From NCBI GenBank assembly GCA_028753945.1, contig JAPNXP010000017.1:1736001-1800000 (forward strand): a stretch of DNA of 64,000 bases, read 5' to 3'. Below the pieces are notes generated by a model. That model made no database searches and was not told where the DNA came from. It saw only the letters and a program-made list of their open reading frames with translations. Made by a program: the position numbers and the translations under genes. This stretch comes from Hexactinellida sp. DTS-2022 (taxonomy: Eukaryota > Porifera > Hexactinellida). Below, piece after piece: positions 1 to 9,115 of the stretch (within the stretch, counting starts at the first letter, position 1; the number at the start of each line of letters is the position of its first letter).

Positions 1-653
1 TCTGTCAAACATTCATAATTAGTGTCGTAGTCGTAAAAATATTTATTTGCCTTTTTCGCTTTTTCTATGTAACCTTTCTTTTTCAACCACTTCGGACTCT
101 CTGGTAAGAACACTTGGTTCAAGACAACAAAAAATATGATAATCATGTAGACAACCGCTAGCCAGCGAAAATTCATCCAAATCCCTAACAAATAGCAGAA
201 TAAAACACCAAACCGTACAGTCAAGCCAAATATGGACCCGTAGAACTTCCTCAGGTGGGGAGGAGATATTTCTGCGTTGTATACAGCACCACAGGATAAC
301 CCACTCCCGCTATACACTCCAATCAGTCCCTTTGCTATAATCATACTCCAAGCATCATGACCTAACACGAGTAGAAAACCACCGATAATAGGAAGCGGAG
401 ATAAGATTATGAGAACAGTTTTACAACCCAGCCACTCACTAATCGGGCCTACAACTAATGAACTCAGTATTGCGCTTAGAAAGGTTGTAGAAACGAAGAA
501 AGGGTAGAGGTTTTCTGTAAAAATTCTTTTCTTCAATAAATCGTCTTCAATTGGAGATGAATAACAATCCATGTATGCAACAGTCAAGTAAATCAATGTT
601 GTTATCATGCAAGCATGAAAAACTCTGAGAGATTTAATACTGGGTAAGGACAT
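1..653 (-). CDS. MFS sugar-porter family transporter, N-terminal 217 residues, cut by the left edge
   Basis: The minus strand is open from an ATG at 653 to the window edge. The product has the sugar-porter (SLC2-like) pattern. A helix at about residues 10-30 is followed by an acidic loop. The loop between helices 2 and 3 reads GPISEWLGCKT (69-79), the usual G-x3-D/E-R-x-G-R/K position. YNAEISPPHLRKFYGS (125-140) is the family's helix-4/5 signature, and PESPKWLKKKG (184-194) is the classic signature after helix 6. The second six-helix bundle lies outside the window. It should be a plasma- or organelle-membrane facilitator or symporter for hexoses or trehalose-like sugars; the substrate cannot be read. 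No intron is visible. It is divergent from KMO-1 with 532 bp between the starts. Confidence 0.85.
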   Translation of the reverse strand, partial: MSLPSIKSLRVFHACMITTLIYLTVAYMDCYSSPIEDDLLKKRIFTENLYPFFVSTTFLSAILSSLVVGPISEWLGCKTVLIILSPLPIIGGFLLVLGHDAWSMIIAKGLIGVYSGSGLSCGAVYNAEISPPHLRKFYGSIFGLTVRFGVLFCYLLGIWMNFRWLAVVYMIIIFFVVLNQVFLPESPKWLKKKGYIEKAKKANKYFYDYDTNYECLT

Positions 654-1185
654 AATGTAACTGTATTGAGATTTGCAAGTTATAAACCATCACTTATTCA
701 TTAATTTTATACTATTAAACACTATCAGGTGATTTTCTATAAATGGGGCATTCGTACTTAAGGTGCGTGTTTATCATGTATACAATACAACATAATCACT
801 ATAATGAAGCTAACGTCCCATTGTCATTTTCCTATTGTTATAGAACGTGGATAATTATATTCATACGTTTTTAAATTAATTGTGCTTAATGGTATCCATA
901 CAAAGTGGCATATCACTGTGTCAAATGTGAACTTTGTACGCATGTGTCCTTAAGTCTTAATGGTAAAAACCAGGTGGGATTAACCCGGGATGTCAGACAA
1001 TAAACTGAACACTCACACGCCTATTATACGTCATTATCGACAATAAGTTCTATAGTTGAAACCTCGTACGCTTCGGAATTTTATTTCCAGTAGCACTATC
1101 ATCAAAAATATCTGTGTTAATTAATTATCAAAATACGACATCAAAATTGACTAAATGATATAATATTTAGCAGTGAATAAGTGGG
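654..1185. other. Divergent intergenic region (MFS / KMO-1), no gene seen
   Basis: This 532-bp AT-rich gap separates two start codons pointing away from each other, so it should contain both promoters. I see no clear TATA box, long ORF, TIR element or tandem repeat. Confidence 0.5.
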
Positions 1186-2667
1186 ATGAGTCTTGTGGTA
1201 GTCGGCGGTGGGTTGGTGGGGTCGATGCATGCGCTTATGCTCGCCAAGTTAGGCTATGAAGTTAAACTATTCGACCTACGAATGGACCCCAGGGAGGGGG
1301 AAGAGGAGGGAAAGAGCATCAATCTGGCCCTCTCTGCGAGAGGCAGATTAGCGCTGAGTTTAGTTGAGTGCGAGGACGAGGTTTTAGATAAGTCAGTTGC
1401 GATGCGCGGACGCTACATACACAATAAGGATGGCAGCCATTTCACACTTCCATACAGTCCGAAAGGCGAATGCATTTATTCGGTAAACCGCAAACAGCTG
1501 AATGAGCTCCTGCTCAAAAAGGCAGATCAGGCTGGGGTTAAGGTATACTTCAGGCATAAGTGTGTGTCCGTTAATTTCGCCTATAATACAGTTGTGTTCG
1601 AAATGTTGGACGAATTGGACACTAACAACAATCCTTCTATTTTAAAGGTGAAGTATGATTTTATATTCGGTTGTGACGGCGCGCATTCAGTAGTGAGGAA
1701 GGAAATGATTTCGAGTATAGACTTGTTCTCGCAGGAATTCATCCAGCATGATTATAAAGAACTTGAAATTCCGGTTAAAGATGGCGATTTCGCTCTTGAT
1801 CATAACTACCTGCATATTTGGCCTCGTAACGAGCATATGTTGATCGCTCTGGGAAATCAAGATAAGTCATTCACCTTAACTCTCTTCTTGCCTCGATCCA
1901 TCTTCTCCAGTCTAAACACAAACCAGGCAGTCAAGGACTTTTTCCAAGATAATTTCCCTGATGCAGTCGATCTTATCGGAGTTAGAAAGTTGACGGATGA
2001 CTTTTTCTTAAACCCAACTGGGAGACTGTTGACCATCAAATGCAACCCTTGCCATCACCGGAACGGCTTGTTGATGGGAGATGCAGCTCACGCGATGGTT
2101 CCTTTCTACGGACAGGGGATGAATGCAGGCTTCGAGGATTGCACTGTCTTCCAAGCTATTCTGCGATCCAACGACAAGGATTTTAAGCTAGCCATGACCC
2201 AGTACTCCAGGGATAGAACAGCTGATTCTCATGCTATATGTAACTTATCTCTTGACAACTATATCGAAATGAGACAGAGGGTTAATTCGAAGTTTTTCAG
2301 GTGTAAACGAGAATTGAGTTTCTTGCTCGCTAAGATTTTTCCTTCTAAATTCCAACTTCGTTACCCGACAGTTGCCTTCACCTCAACACCTTATTCAGAG
2401 ATAGTTGAAACGAACAGAAAGCAAGATAAGGCGATTACATTTGTAATAGTTCTCATAGCTGTACCGTCTGCCATTTCTATTGCTGTTGGAATATATTTTC
2501 TAGTTCAGTACAGAATTAAGTGTCGTATACCAAAAACTCATTCTCCCACTCAAGATATTCTCAACATATTTGAGAAACCGGCTCGATACGTTTGGTCCTG
2601 GGTCCCTTCTCAGAAAGATTTGGGGAGTGCCGCATCTGGAGTCTGGGGGTACATTTCAAAGAATTAG
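1186..2667 (+). CDS. KMO: Kynurenine 3-monooxygenase, copy 1 (493 aa, single exon)
   Basis: FAD- and NADPH-dependent aromatic hydroxylase that converts L-kynurenine to 3-hydroxykynurenine, anchored in the mitochondrial outer membrane. The Rossmann motif GGGLVG is at residues 7-12, directly after the first strand, which fixes the start. The KMO signature SINLALSARGRLAL is at 44-57, FGCDGAHSVVR is near 162-172, and the second FAD motif GDAAHAMVPFYGQG starts near 298. LHIWPRNEHML matches the family core. A hydrophobic anchor at about 417-443 is followed by a basic, roughly 50-residue tail, as in vertebrate enzymes. The family's usual IPHGY segment reads IQHDY here. A paralogue lies 2.7 kb downstream with the JmjC gene between them. 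No introns, whereas vertebrate KMO genes are multi-exon. Confidence 0.95.
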   Translation: MSLVVVGGGLVGSMHALMLAKLGYEVKLFDLRMDPREGEEEGKSINLALSARGRLALSLVECEDEVLDKSVAMRGRYIHNKDGSHFTLPYSPKGECIYSVNRKQLNELLLKKADQAGVKVYFRHKCVSVNFAYNTVVFEMLDELDTNNNPSILKVKYDFIFGCDGAHSVVRKEMISSIDLFSQEFIQHDYKELEIPVKDGDFALDHNYLHIWPRNEHMLIALGNQDKSFTLTLFLPRSIFSSLNTNQAVKDFFQDNFPDAVDLIGVRKLTDDFFLNPTGRLLTIKCNPCHHRNGLLMGDAAHAMVPFYGQGMNAGFEDCTVFQAILRSNDKDFKLAMTQYSRDRTADSHAICNLSLDNYIEMRQRVNSKFFRCKRELSFLLAKIFPSKFQLRYPTVAFTSTPYSEIVETNRKQDKAITFVIVLIAVPSAISIAVGIYFLVQYRIKCRIPKTHSPTQDILNIFEKPARYVWSWVPSQKDLGSAASGVWGYISKN

Positions 2668-2818
2668 TTAGACTTCGTATTATGTAGTAATATTATTAGT
2701 TCTCCCGAATTATTTTATCAACTAGCTTTCTTATTAGGAATAGTTCAATTATTCAATACAAATGTATTTCTTTCTATCTATGATTATTTACTTAGTATTA
2801 CATGTAATGCATCATATC

Positions 2819-4489
2819 TTAGAATAAGTTGTTGACAAATGCTATTTCCAGACAAGAAAATGAATGTTTCAAGAAGTTCCCTACCATCTTAGGAGGGACT
2901 GCTTGCAAAGCTAAATGCTCAACATAATTACCCAGCCACAGTTCCCACGTGGTGTCATGGAGTTTGGCCACTAAATTAGCCACGTTCTGGAGATAAGCTT
3001 GAACTTGTGGTTTGTTTCTTATGCTATACATTTCGCCAAAAACTCTCCGTACTAAATCTTCGTATAGATCTCCTCCTTCGCACATCAATCCATTGTAGTC
3101 GTCTGACCAGATATTATGATCCTGAATAGAATATTCTAGAACCTTCTGAGTGAGCATGTACCTTATCTTATATAGCCTGAACAGCTGATAAGTTGGCTTT
3201 CTCTTTACCACGACCTGATACGTGGTGTTGTATCTATTCCACAGCCCCTCCTCAATCAGTCCGAGACATCTCTTTCGAGCACAAACTCTATCGAATATCC
3301 CGTCTATCAATAAGACCGTGGCAATACATTTAGCGCGTGTCTTTTCCTCCCATACCGGAATGCTGTATGATAATATTTTCTCAGCTATTTCTGTTTGCTC
3401 TGTATCAGTGCGTATGTTGACAGAGATGCTAGTGTCAAGGGCTTCCACGCGATGGAACCACAGCGGAGGGAGGTACAGCAGGTCGCCTGGCTCGAGTGTT
3501 ATTTCCATCCCAGTGGCCTTGGTTATAAACGGAAACTTATCAGTCTCATTCGTGTTGCTAATGTTAACCTGTGTATGCCCATGGTGTGGGTGTAGGAAGG
3601 GGTAGGGGTATAGGTATACCCACTCGGAAGGAGGGAATACTGTAAACTTCCTACTTCCCTTTATTTGTGTGTAAAAGTTATGGTAACAATCATAGTGCAT
3701 GTGTTCAATAACACCTGTCTCTCCGAACCAAACTTTGTTATAGCTATAGCCTGGCTTTAGGGAAATCAGCTCCTGTATAGGTTGTATATCCCCCAGTGCC
3801 CATTCGCCGATCGATTCAATACTCCCTGTGTAGTACAAGTAGTATCCACTGCTTTCTTCTTTAACTCTGATTTGCTGAAAGAAATCGCTTGTTTGCATAG
3901 TGGCGCTATCTTTATAAGGATTTATTCTTGGCACGAAAGGTGTGAGAGGCTTGTTTGGATCATAGTGTGGGCCAAACCATCTGTTTGTATTATTATACAC
4001 GTGGTGTAGTTCTGTTATCTTTTTCGTGAGATAATCCTCATTCCAATGTGTCATCGCATACCACGTGTTAACGACACTGCCCTTGATTAGCATTGGTTTT
4101 TCCCCTTTTGCTGCGTCTCTCGCGAAATAGCTGTTCGTTTCTGCATACCTTGTGGTGAATTCGTTGCTAAGGATGTAAGGCGGGAGAGGATCTTGCAGAT
4201 AGAATCTGAGAACGAAGAGAGTGCCTGCCATCAGGTTGAGAAGAGTCAGCGTAGCGAAAATACAGAGCAGCTTCCGTTTGTATTGCTGCTGCAATTTGAT
4301 TGTATTTTCATTTGTTACATTGCTAGCATTGTCCTCAGGTTTTTTTGCGTTTTTATTTATTTCCTTCACTTCGCTCATGTTTTTACTATTATCTCTTCCA
4401 TTGTAGAACTCAATAAATGCTTGTATTGCAGAGCTAAGGTTGAGAATTAATACGGATTGATTTAACTGGCTGCCCACAATTGAGTTCAA
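2819..4489 (-). CDS. Membrane-anchored JmjC (cupin-8) Fe(II)/2-oxoglutarate dioxygenase-like protein, 556 aa
   Basis: Single exon. The longest frame starts at 4489. A second ATG at 4378 (residue 38) may be the true start, because the first 37 residues show no conservation I recognise. A basic stretch (QQYKRK) precedes one hydrophobic segment at about 74-98, predicting a type II membrane protein with the catalytic part in the ER/Golgi lumen or outside. N-x-S/T sites follow it. The JmjC core is intact: HYD (about 263-265) gives the first Fe ligands, GSRKFTVFPP the probable 2-oxoglutarate lysine, and LPPLWFHRVEA (His about 346) the distal ligand, followed by SISVN. The substrate is unknown. The fold resembles the JMJD5/JMJD7/TYW5 hydroxylase group more than histone demethylases. 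It is convergent with KMO-1 (151 bp apart). Confidence 0.85.
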   Translation of the reverse strand: MNSIVGSQLNQSVLILNLSSAIQAFIEFYNGRDNSKNMSEVKEINKNAKKPEDNASNVTNENTIKLQQQYKRKLLCIFATLTLLNLMAGTLFVLRFYLQDPLPPYILSNEFTTRYAETNSYFARDAAKGEKPMLIKGSVVNTWYAMTHWNEDYLTKKITELHHVYNNTNRWFGPHYDPNKPLTPFVPRINPYKDSATMQTSDFFQQIRVKEESSGYYLYYTGSIESIGEWALGDIQPIQELISLKPGYSYNKVWFGETGVIEHMHYDCYHNFYTQIKGSRKFTVFPPSEWVYLYPYPFLHPHHGHTQVNISNTNETDKFPFITKATGMEITLEPGDLLYLPPLWFHRVEALDTSISVNIRTDTEQTEIAEKILSYSIPVWEEKTRAKCIATVLLIDGIFDRVCARKRCLGLIEEGLWNRYNTTYQVVVKRKPTYQLFRLYKIRYMLTQKVLEYSIQDHNIWSDDYNGLMCEGGDLYEDLVRRVFGEMYSIRNKPQVQAYLQNVANLVAKLHDTTWELWLGNYVEHLALQAVPPKMVGNFLKHSFSCLEIAFVNNLF

Positions 4490-4677
4490 ATTACCTATTA
4501 TATGAAGGCTAATAATTATATCTCTACCTTGTTGAATTATGATTATCTCTATTGATGATTATCCGGAGAAGATATGGGAATGGTTTCTCACTTGCTAATA
4601 GTATTCCCCTTCGAGTTTATAGAATATTATCTATACAATGGAGCAGGCCGGTTCGTTCAAAAAAGTTAGGCTCTCTT

Positions 4678-4750
4678 CCTATGTCACGCTTTTTGACCAT
4701 TTTGTAATGAAAAGAGGATGGCTGCCACATTTGTTACCCCCACCTATTTT
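4678..4750 (+). repeat. Dispersed repeat G, copy 1 (TATGTCACGCTTTTTGACC type)
   Basis: It shares TATGTCACGCTTTTTGACC, TTTTGTAA, a GGATGG block and CACATT-GTTACCCCC with stretches at 44530-44632 (reverse complement), 49800-49880 and 52498-52600. It is an interspersed repeat of unknown class; the fuller copies end in a palindromic GCGTTACGTAACG-like block. Confidence 0.55.
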
Positions 4751-5183
4751 TCTGTGTATAACGAAGATAATCGTAATAAGGTAAGTATGAAGCGTTATTT
4801 ATTTAATTAACCAATTTATCTCTTTAGACTTTTTGGTTGATCAACACATTGTTTCTCTGTGATATTGATCTACCTGAACAAAAGATCTTCAACATGATTC
4901 AAATTATCTCATATTTAAATGTAAGTTTGACGTTTTTCTACTAACGCTTGTTTTACGTATTTTTGTAAAGTAAGCTGGCTTTTGATAATACTAATAATTC
5001 ATCATATTTATTAGTAAATATAATAACTTTTCAAAATAATTCTGCACATGACGATATTTAGCAACATTTACGTATATTATTGTCAGTTGCACAATTTAGA
5101 TGCAAGCTCTTTGGCGCAATTATATTAATCATATTAGTTAAGTGTGATTATTATTAATAGCAATCTGTCAGTGCCATGTATCA

Positions 5184-5191
5184 TATAAATA
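5184..5191 (+). promoter_or_regulatory. Probable TATA box of KMO-2
   Basis: TATAAATA lies 157 bases before the KMO-2 start codon. A start site about 30 bases downstream would give a short leader that contains the whole 27-bp tandem repeat. Confidence 0.4.
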
Positions 5192-5240
5192 CAGCGATAA
5201 GTAACGGAAGTAACAACTCCATACTATTCCCAATATAACA

Positions 5241-5321
5241 CATTATAACACACATCATTATATCACACATTATAACACACATCATTATATCACACATTAT
5301 AACACACATCATTATATCACA
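5241..5321 (+). repeat. 27-bp tandem repeat, three perfect copies, just upstream of KMO-2
   Basis: Three identical 27-bp units (each beginning CATTATAACACACATC) run from 5241 to 5321, and a degenerate fourth unit continues to about 5346, touching the KMO-2 ATG at 5348. Copy identity implies recent expansion. It probably lies in the 5' leader. Confidence 0.9.
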
Positions 5322-5347
5322 CAATATAACATACATTATAACATACA

Positions 5348-6697
5348 ATGTCAGTCAGTGTGATAGGAGGCGGTCTCGTGGGTGCCCTACAGAGCATATA
5401 TCTCCGTAACCAGGGTTACCAGGTGCATTTATACGAGGGTTGCTCTGACATGCGTAATAGCGACAATGACGGCGCCAGGAGCATTAACCTGACAATGTCA
5501 ACCCGCGCCCGATCTGCCCTCTCTAAGTTAGGCCTGGATAATGAGATATTCGATCGGTCGCTACCCATGTACGCTCGGAGAATCCATAACCTCGACGGTT
5601 CCACTTTTGATGTGAAATACAGCAACAACAACGACGCTATTTGGTCCATTCGTCGCACGGAGCTCAACAGGATTCTCCTCTCGCGAGCGGAGCAGGCGGG
5701 GGCACAGCTGCACTTCGGACATCAGCTGACTGGGATTGAGTACGGAGACACCGACTGCGAAATGAGTTTCAAAGTAAAAGCGCAGGATGGACCAGGGATA
5801 ACAGAGACCACCGGCTTCGTGTTCGGTTGTGACGGCGCATACTCTGTTGTGAGATCCTCTATGTCCCGTGCGCTTAACTTCTCTCAGGAATACATACCAC
5901 ACGGGTATAAGGAGCTCGAGATACTGCCTACAGAGGACAACGAGTTCGCTCTCTCCCACAAACACCTCCACATATGGCCCCGTAACGAATTCATGCTGTT
6001 AGCCATGCCCAACTTGAACAAGTCATTCACCGTCACTCTCTTCATGCCCAGGGAGAAATTCAAGCAACTCAAATCCAGAGACGAAGTGGAACGGTTCTTC
6101 GAGACGCATTTCCCAGATGCCCTGTCACTCATCGGCGCAGAGAAGTTCTTGAGAGACTACTTCGCTAACCCAGTAGGCAGTCTCATATCAATAAAGTCGA
6201 ATCCCTACCACTACAAGAACGCAGTATTGCTAGGCGACGCAGCGCACGCCATGGTGCCCTTCTACGGCCAGGGCATGAACACTGGGTTTGAGGATTGCAT
6301 GCGATTCGACGCTCTGCTCACTCAGTCCAATAATGACCTGTTTGCCGCGAGCGAGGGGTTCTCTGCTCTCAGACAGAAGGAGGGCGAGTGCATTTGCGAC
6401 CTGGCTATGTACAACTACATTGAGCTGAGGTCCCACATGAACTCAACTCAGTTCCTTATTAAGAGGAAAATTGAGTTCTTGCTCAACAGATATTTCCCTC
6501 AGCACGTGTTGCCTCTCTATCCAACCGTTGCGTTCACTCTGCTGCCGTATACGGAGATTCTCAAGCAGGTGCAGAGACAGGATCGGATGTTCGGTTGGCT
6601 GTTCAGTGCTACAAACCTCGTAATTAGCGCAGGGGGAGCAGCTTGCTGTATCGCTATGCTATTTGGAGCTGTGCAGTCCTATTACTGGTGGGCATAG
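5348..6697 (+). CDS. KMO: Kynurenine 3-monooxygenase, copy 2 (449 aa, single exon)
   Basis: Paralogue of the gene at 1186. GGGLVG is at 7-12, SINLTMSTRARSAL replaces the more typical form in copy 1, FGCDGAYSVVR and GDAAHAMVPFYGQG are intact, and IPHGYKELEI matches the family form better than copy 1 does. The ATG at 5348 starts directly before the first Rossmann strand. A hydrophobic anchor (about 419-445) ends the protein almost at once (SYYWWA), so the basic C-terminal tail of about 40-50 residues seen in copy 1 and in mammalian KMO is missing. GC content is clearly higher than in copy 1 although they are neighbours. It probably has KMO activity at the mitochondrial membrane, but anchoring or regulation may differ. 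Confidence 0.93.
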   Translation: MSVSVIGGGLVGALQSIYLRNQGYQVHLYEGCSDMRNSDNDGARSINLTMSTRARSALSKLGLDNEIFDRSLPMYARRIHNLDGSTFDVKYSNNNDAIWSIRRTELNRILLSRAEQAGAQLHFGHQLTGIEYGDTDCEMSFKVKAQDGPGITETTGFVFGCDGAYSVVRSSMSRALNFSQEYIPHGYKELEILPTEDNEFALSHKHLHIWPRNEFMLLAMPNLNKSFTVTLFMPREKFKQLKSRDEVERFFETHFPDALSLIGAEKFLRDYFANPVGSLISIKSNPYHYKNAVLLGDAAHAMVPFYGQGMNTGFEDCMRFDALLTQSNNDLFAASEGFSALRQKEGECICDLAMYNYIELRSHMNSTQFLIKRKIEFLLNRYFPQHVLPLYPTVAFTLLPYTEILKQVQRQDRMFGWLFSATNLVISAGGAACCIAMLFGAVQSYYWWA

Positions 6698-6784
6698 TTA
6701 GTATGTGCTATCAGGACCATGTCCTATACTATTCTATTTCTTTTATTGCTCTATTTCTTTATTTCTTGTATTGTGTATATTTAG

Positions 6785-6850
6785 GTTTTGAGTATATTTG
6801 CTGTAATGACAGGTTTTGTGTATATTTGCTGTAATGACAGGTTTTGAGTA
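6785..6850 (+). repeat. 28-bp direct repeat, two copies plus a partial third, in the KMO-2/AMD1 gap
   Basis: Units at 6785-6812 and 6813-6840 differ by one base (GTTTTGAGTATATTTGCTG type) and the first ten bases recur at 6841. It lies in the KMO-2 3' flank, 80-145 bases before the AMD1 start. No gene function is implied. Confidence 0.85.
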
Positions 6851-6930
6851 TTAAACTTTTATTTTGGCCCAGTTCTATTGAATCTATTCCCAGTTAACAT
6901 AGCATACCATACACTCGTTAGCGTATAATA

Positions 6931-8046
6931 ATGGTGGACCCCATAGCCTCGTACAGCCAGTTCAGGAAGAGAGGCTCCTCTCCTAAGATATACCAGAACG
7001 CCAGGGACATTCTGAGTAATGTCGGTTTCTTCGAGGGCACTGAGAAGCTGCTGGAGGTGTGGCTGGGTTCCGAGGAGAGCGCGTGTTCGGAGGACAGCTC
7101 TGTCGGCAACGGAGACACGGCTAGTAACCTGCCCAGCCTGCGACTCATATCAGAGGCCGAGTGGAACCACATTCTGAAGCACTACGCTAAATGCAGTGTC
7201 ATTAGTGTTATCAGCAATGATAAGATAGATGCGTACATGCTCAGTGAGAGCAGTCTCATTGTGTTCGACTGTAGATTCATTCTTAAGACTTGTGGGACAA
7301 CAACACCGTTAGCGGCTCTTCAACCGATCTTAACTTTTGCTCGCGAGAAGTGTAAACTTCCGCGCGTGAAAGATGTGTTTTATTCGCGTCGCGGTTACGC
7401 GGATCCCTACGCTCAGGTCACTCCACACAGATCTTTTGACGAGGAAGTGAAGTACCTGAATGGCCTGTTTGACTCGGGCAGTGCTTACATTCTAGGTCGC
7501 TTGAACGGAGATCCATGGTACCTGTACACTGTAGACCATCGTGTGCAGAACCAGCTGCCCGATCAGACGCTGGAGATACTAATGACGTCACTTCCGTCCG
7601 AGGTGATGTCACACTTTACTCTGGCAGTGCACCCTACGGCCGAAGAGATGTGTGAAGCGGTCGGGATTAGGACTCTCTTCCCTTTATTCACATTCGACCT
7701 GAAAGCGTTTGATCCTTGTGGTTTCTCTATGAACGGGATTCATAAGGAATTCTATTTGAACTGCCACGTGACTCCGCAGTTAAACTGCTCGTATCTGAGT
7801 CTTGAGACGAACTGGCCACAGGAAGAGTACACTGATATTGTTAAGAAACTTGTTAACAGATTCAATCCAGGGAACGTGCTGCTTACTCTGTTTGTTAACC
7901 AAGCGTCCGTTTGCACTAACTCCGCTCTGGGCATTAAGGAGAGCGGGATAGAGGGCTACAGGCGGGTAGACAAACAGTACTGCGAGTTTTCTAACTCGTA
8001 CAACGTCACGCTCTTAACCATATCCAAGAACGCTCTCAAGTTATAG
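6931..8046 (+). CDS. AMD1: S-adenosylmethionine decarboxylase proenzyme (371 aa)
   Basis: Makes decarboxylated AdoMet, the aminopropyl donor for spermidine and spermine. It is a self-cleaving pyruvoyl enzyme. FFEGTEKLLEVW (33-44) carries the two conserved glutamates (E35, E38; human E8 and E11). LSESSL (104-109) holds the cleavage site E106/S107, where the serine becomes the pyruvoyl group. ILKTCGTT has the active cysteine C121 (human C82). DPCGFSMNG gives S266 and NCHVTP gives H279, the pair that drives processing (human S229 and H243). All catalytic residues are present. The N-terminus is about 27 residues longer than in the human 334-aa enzyme. Single exon. There is no ATG in the roughly 90 bases before the start, so the mammalian-type upstream reading frame is not evident here. 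Confidence 0.96.
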   Translation: MVDPIASYSQFRKRGSSPKIYQNARDILSNVGFFEGTEKLLEVWLGSEESACSEDSSVGNGDTASNLPSLRLISEAEWNHILKHYAKCSVISVISNDKIDAYMLSESSLIVFDCRFILKTCGTTTPLAALQPILTFAREKCKLPRVKDVFYSRRGYADPYAQVTPHRSFDEEVKYLNGLFDSGSAYILGRLNGDPWYLYTVDHRVQNQLPDQTLEILMTSLPSEVMSHFTLAVHPTAEEMCEAVGIRTLFPLFTFDLKAFDPCGFSMNGIHKEFYLNCHVTPQLNCSYLSLETNWPQEEYTDIVKKLVNRFNPGNVLLTLFVNQASVCTNSALGIKESGIEGYRRVDKQYCEFSNSYNVTLLTISKNALKL

Positions 8047-8140
8047 CACTTCTTATACCAGATCTCTTATCTTCTTAGCTACTTAGTATTTTATAGTTTT
8101 TTCTTTTTATTTCTTGAGTAAAGTTGACTTTTTATTATTA

Positions 8141-8298
8141 CAGTAGATGTTGTATAAGCACACGGGTATAAGAACATATCGGATATAAGAACACTGTGTT
8201 GGAAAACGGTTGCCATCTACCCTATATAATTTATGTCGGTTATAAGAACATGTCGGTTATATGCACATTAAGTGCAGTTCCCGACGATGTGCTTATAT
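8141..8298. mobile_element. Small inverted-repeat element (TATAAGCACA ends), MITE-like
   Basis: TGTATAAGCACACGG at 8151 is mirrored by GATGTGCTTATA at 8284, with TATAAGAACAT-type direct repeats between. It occupies most of the 315-bp AMD1/NUDCD2 gap. Family unknown; no target duplication could be fixed. Confidence 0.4.
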
Positions 8299-8361
8299 TC
8301 AAAAGTTTGTAAATATTGTAGTGTTTGCAATCGTAATTTTGATAGGTTAATTAGGCTGATA

Positions 8362-8835
8362 ATGGCACACTTCGACGAGAAGTCCGGATTGGTACTTTGT
8401 TCCACTGAGTGGGGACATTGGACACAGACAGTCGAGGAAGTACAGGTTGTTGTGAATCTCAAAAATAAAACACCAGCTAAAGAAATAAAATGTCAAATTA
8501 GACCAAACAACTTGAGTCTAACTATTCAATCACAGGAACTGTTCAGTGGCCAGCTATACAGTACAGTGATTACGGACGAAAGTACTTGGAGCTTAAACGA
8601 TGGGAAACAAATAGAAATTGTGTTAATTAAGAGTGTTAGAAATGCTAGCAACTGTTGGAAGTCTCTTTTGAAGGATAAATTCTTAGCTGACCCAAAAGTG
8701 TTTGACGATATGGAGAAGAAACTAACTTTGGAGAGATTTCATCTGGAACATCCGGGGTTCGATTTCTCTACCGCAGAGATCAGCGGGAACTACCATAAGG
8801 GAGGTCCTAAGATGGATGGATTCGAGAGTAAATAA
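8362..8835 (+). CDS. NUDCD2: NudC domain-containing protein 2 (157 aa)
   Basis: Small CS-domain (p23-like) HSP90 co-chaperone family linked to dynein/LIS1 stability. The ATG at 8362 gives 157 residues, the same length as human NUDCD2, starting with the conserved F-(D/E)-E-K/R-S-G segment. An in-frame extension to 8272 is not conserved. Matches include WGHWTQTVEEV, the CS core up to DESTWSLNDGK, NCWKSLL, KLTLERF and GFDFSTAEISGNY-KGGP near the C-terminus. Single exon between AMD1 and PrimPol, same strand. Confidence 0.95.
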   Translation: MAHFDEKSGLVLCSTEWGHWTQTVEEVQVVVNLKNKTPAKEIKCQIRPNNLSLTIQSQELFSGQLYSTVITDESTWSLNDGKQIEIVLIKSVRNASNCWKSLLKDKFLADPKVFDDMEKKLTLERFHLEHPGFDFSTAEISGNYHKGGPKMDGFESK

Positions 8836-8885
8836 TTATATATTTTGTTGTTAATACGATTTAAATACTAATTATAATATTTGTA

Positions 8886-9029
8886 TACAGTCAAATACGT
8901 TCGCCTTATCCGGAATTCGTATTAGCCAATATAATTTGTATTGAAAAGGCTTTGAAGGGGACTGAAATAGTGTTGATATTTACCGGAATTTCGTATTAAT
9001 CGTGTTCGTACTAACGAAGTTCTACTGTA
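8886..9029 (-). mobile_element. P1-family MITE (Tigger/pogo-like, TIR ACAGTAGAACCTCGTTAGTA)
   Basis: The right end, read in reverse, is ACAGTAGAACTTCGTTAGTAC and the left end starts TACAGTCAAATACG. It has the internal CTTTGAAGGGG and TCCGGAATTCGTATT blocks shared with other P1 copies here. TA ends suggest a TA target. It is non-coding and fills much of the 280-bp NUDCD2/PrimPol gap. Confidence 0.75.
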
Positions 9030-9115
9030 TATACTATTCTATGGATGGTATTTGAACGCATGGCATTAGTGTTAATATTCCTGTTATACCCAAGTTATTT
9101 AAGTGTTGAATTCAA

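Larger units (their letters stand above)
4490..5347. other. Intergenic region between JmjC (minus) and KMO-2 (plus)
   Basis: The gap holds a dispersed repeat copy (4678-4750), a TATA-like box (5184-5191) and a 27-bp tandem repeat (5241-5321). A possible two-exon micro-ORF near 4717-4920 is not supported (see rejected items). No other gene seen. Confidence 0.5.

Noticed and set aside
4717-4920. Two-exon micro-ORF (ATG 4717, donor GTAAGT, second exon ending at about 4920, about 52 aa)
   Set aside because: The first exon lies inside dispersed repeat G, the product is very short and resembles nothing, and the third segment begins with a stop.
5416-6436. Long minus-strand open frames opposite KMO-2
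   Set aside because: They mirror the KMO-2 coding frame and have no family features or promoter.
8272-8361. 30-residue N-terminal extension of NUDCD2
   Set aside because: It overlaps an inverted-repeat element and is absent from the family; the ATG at 8362 gives the human length exactly.
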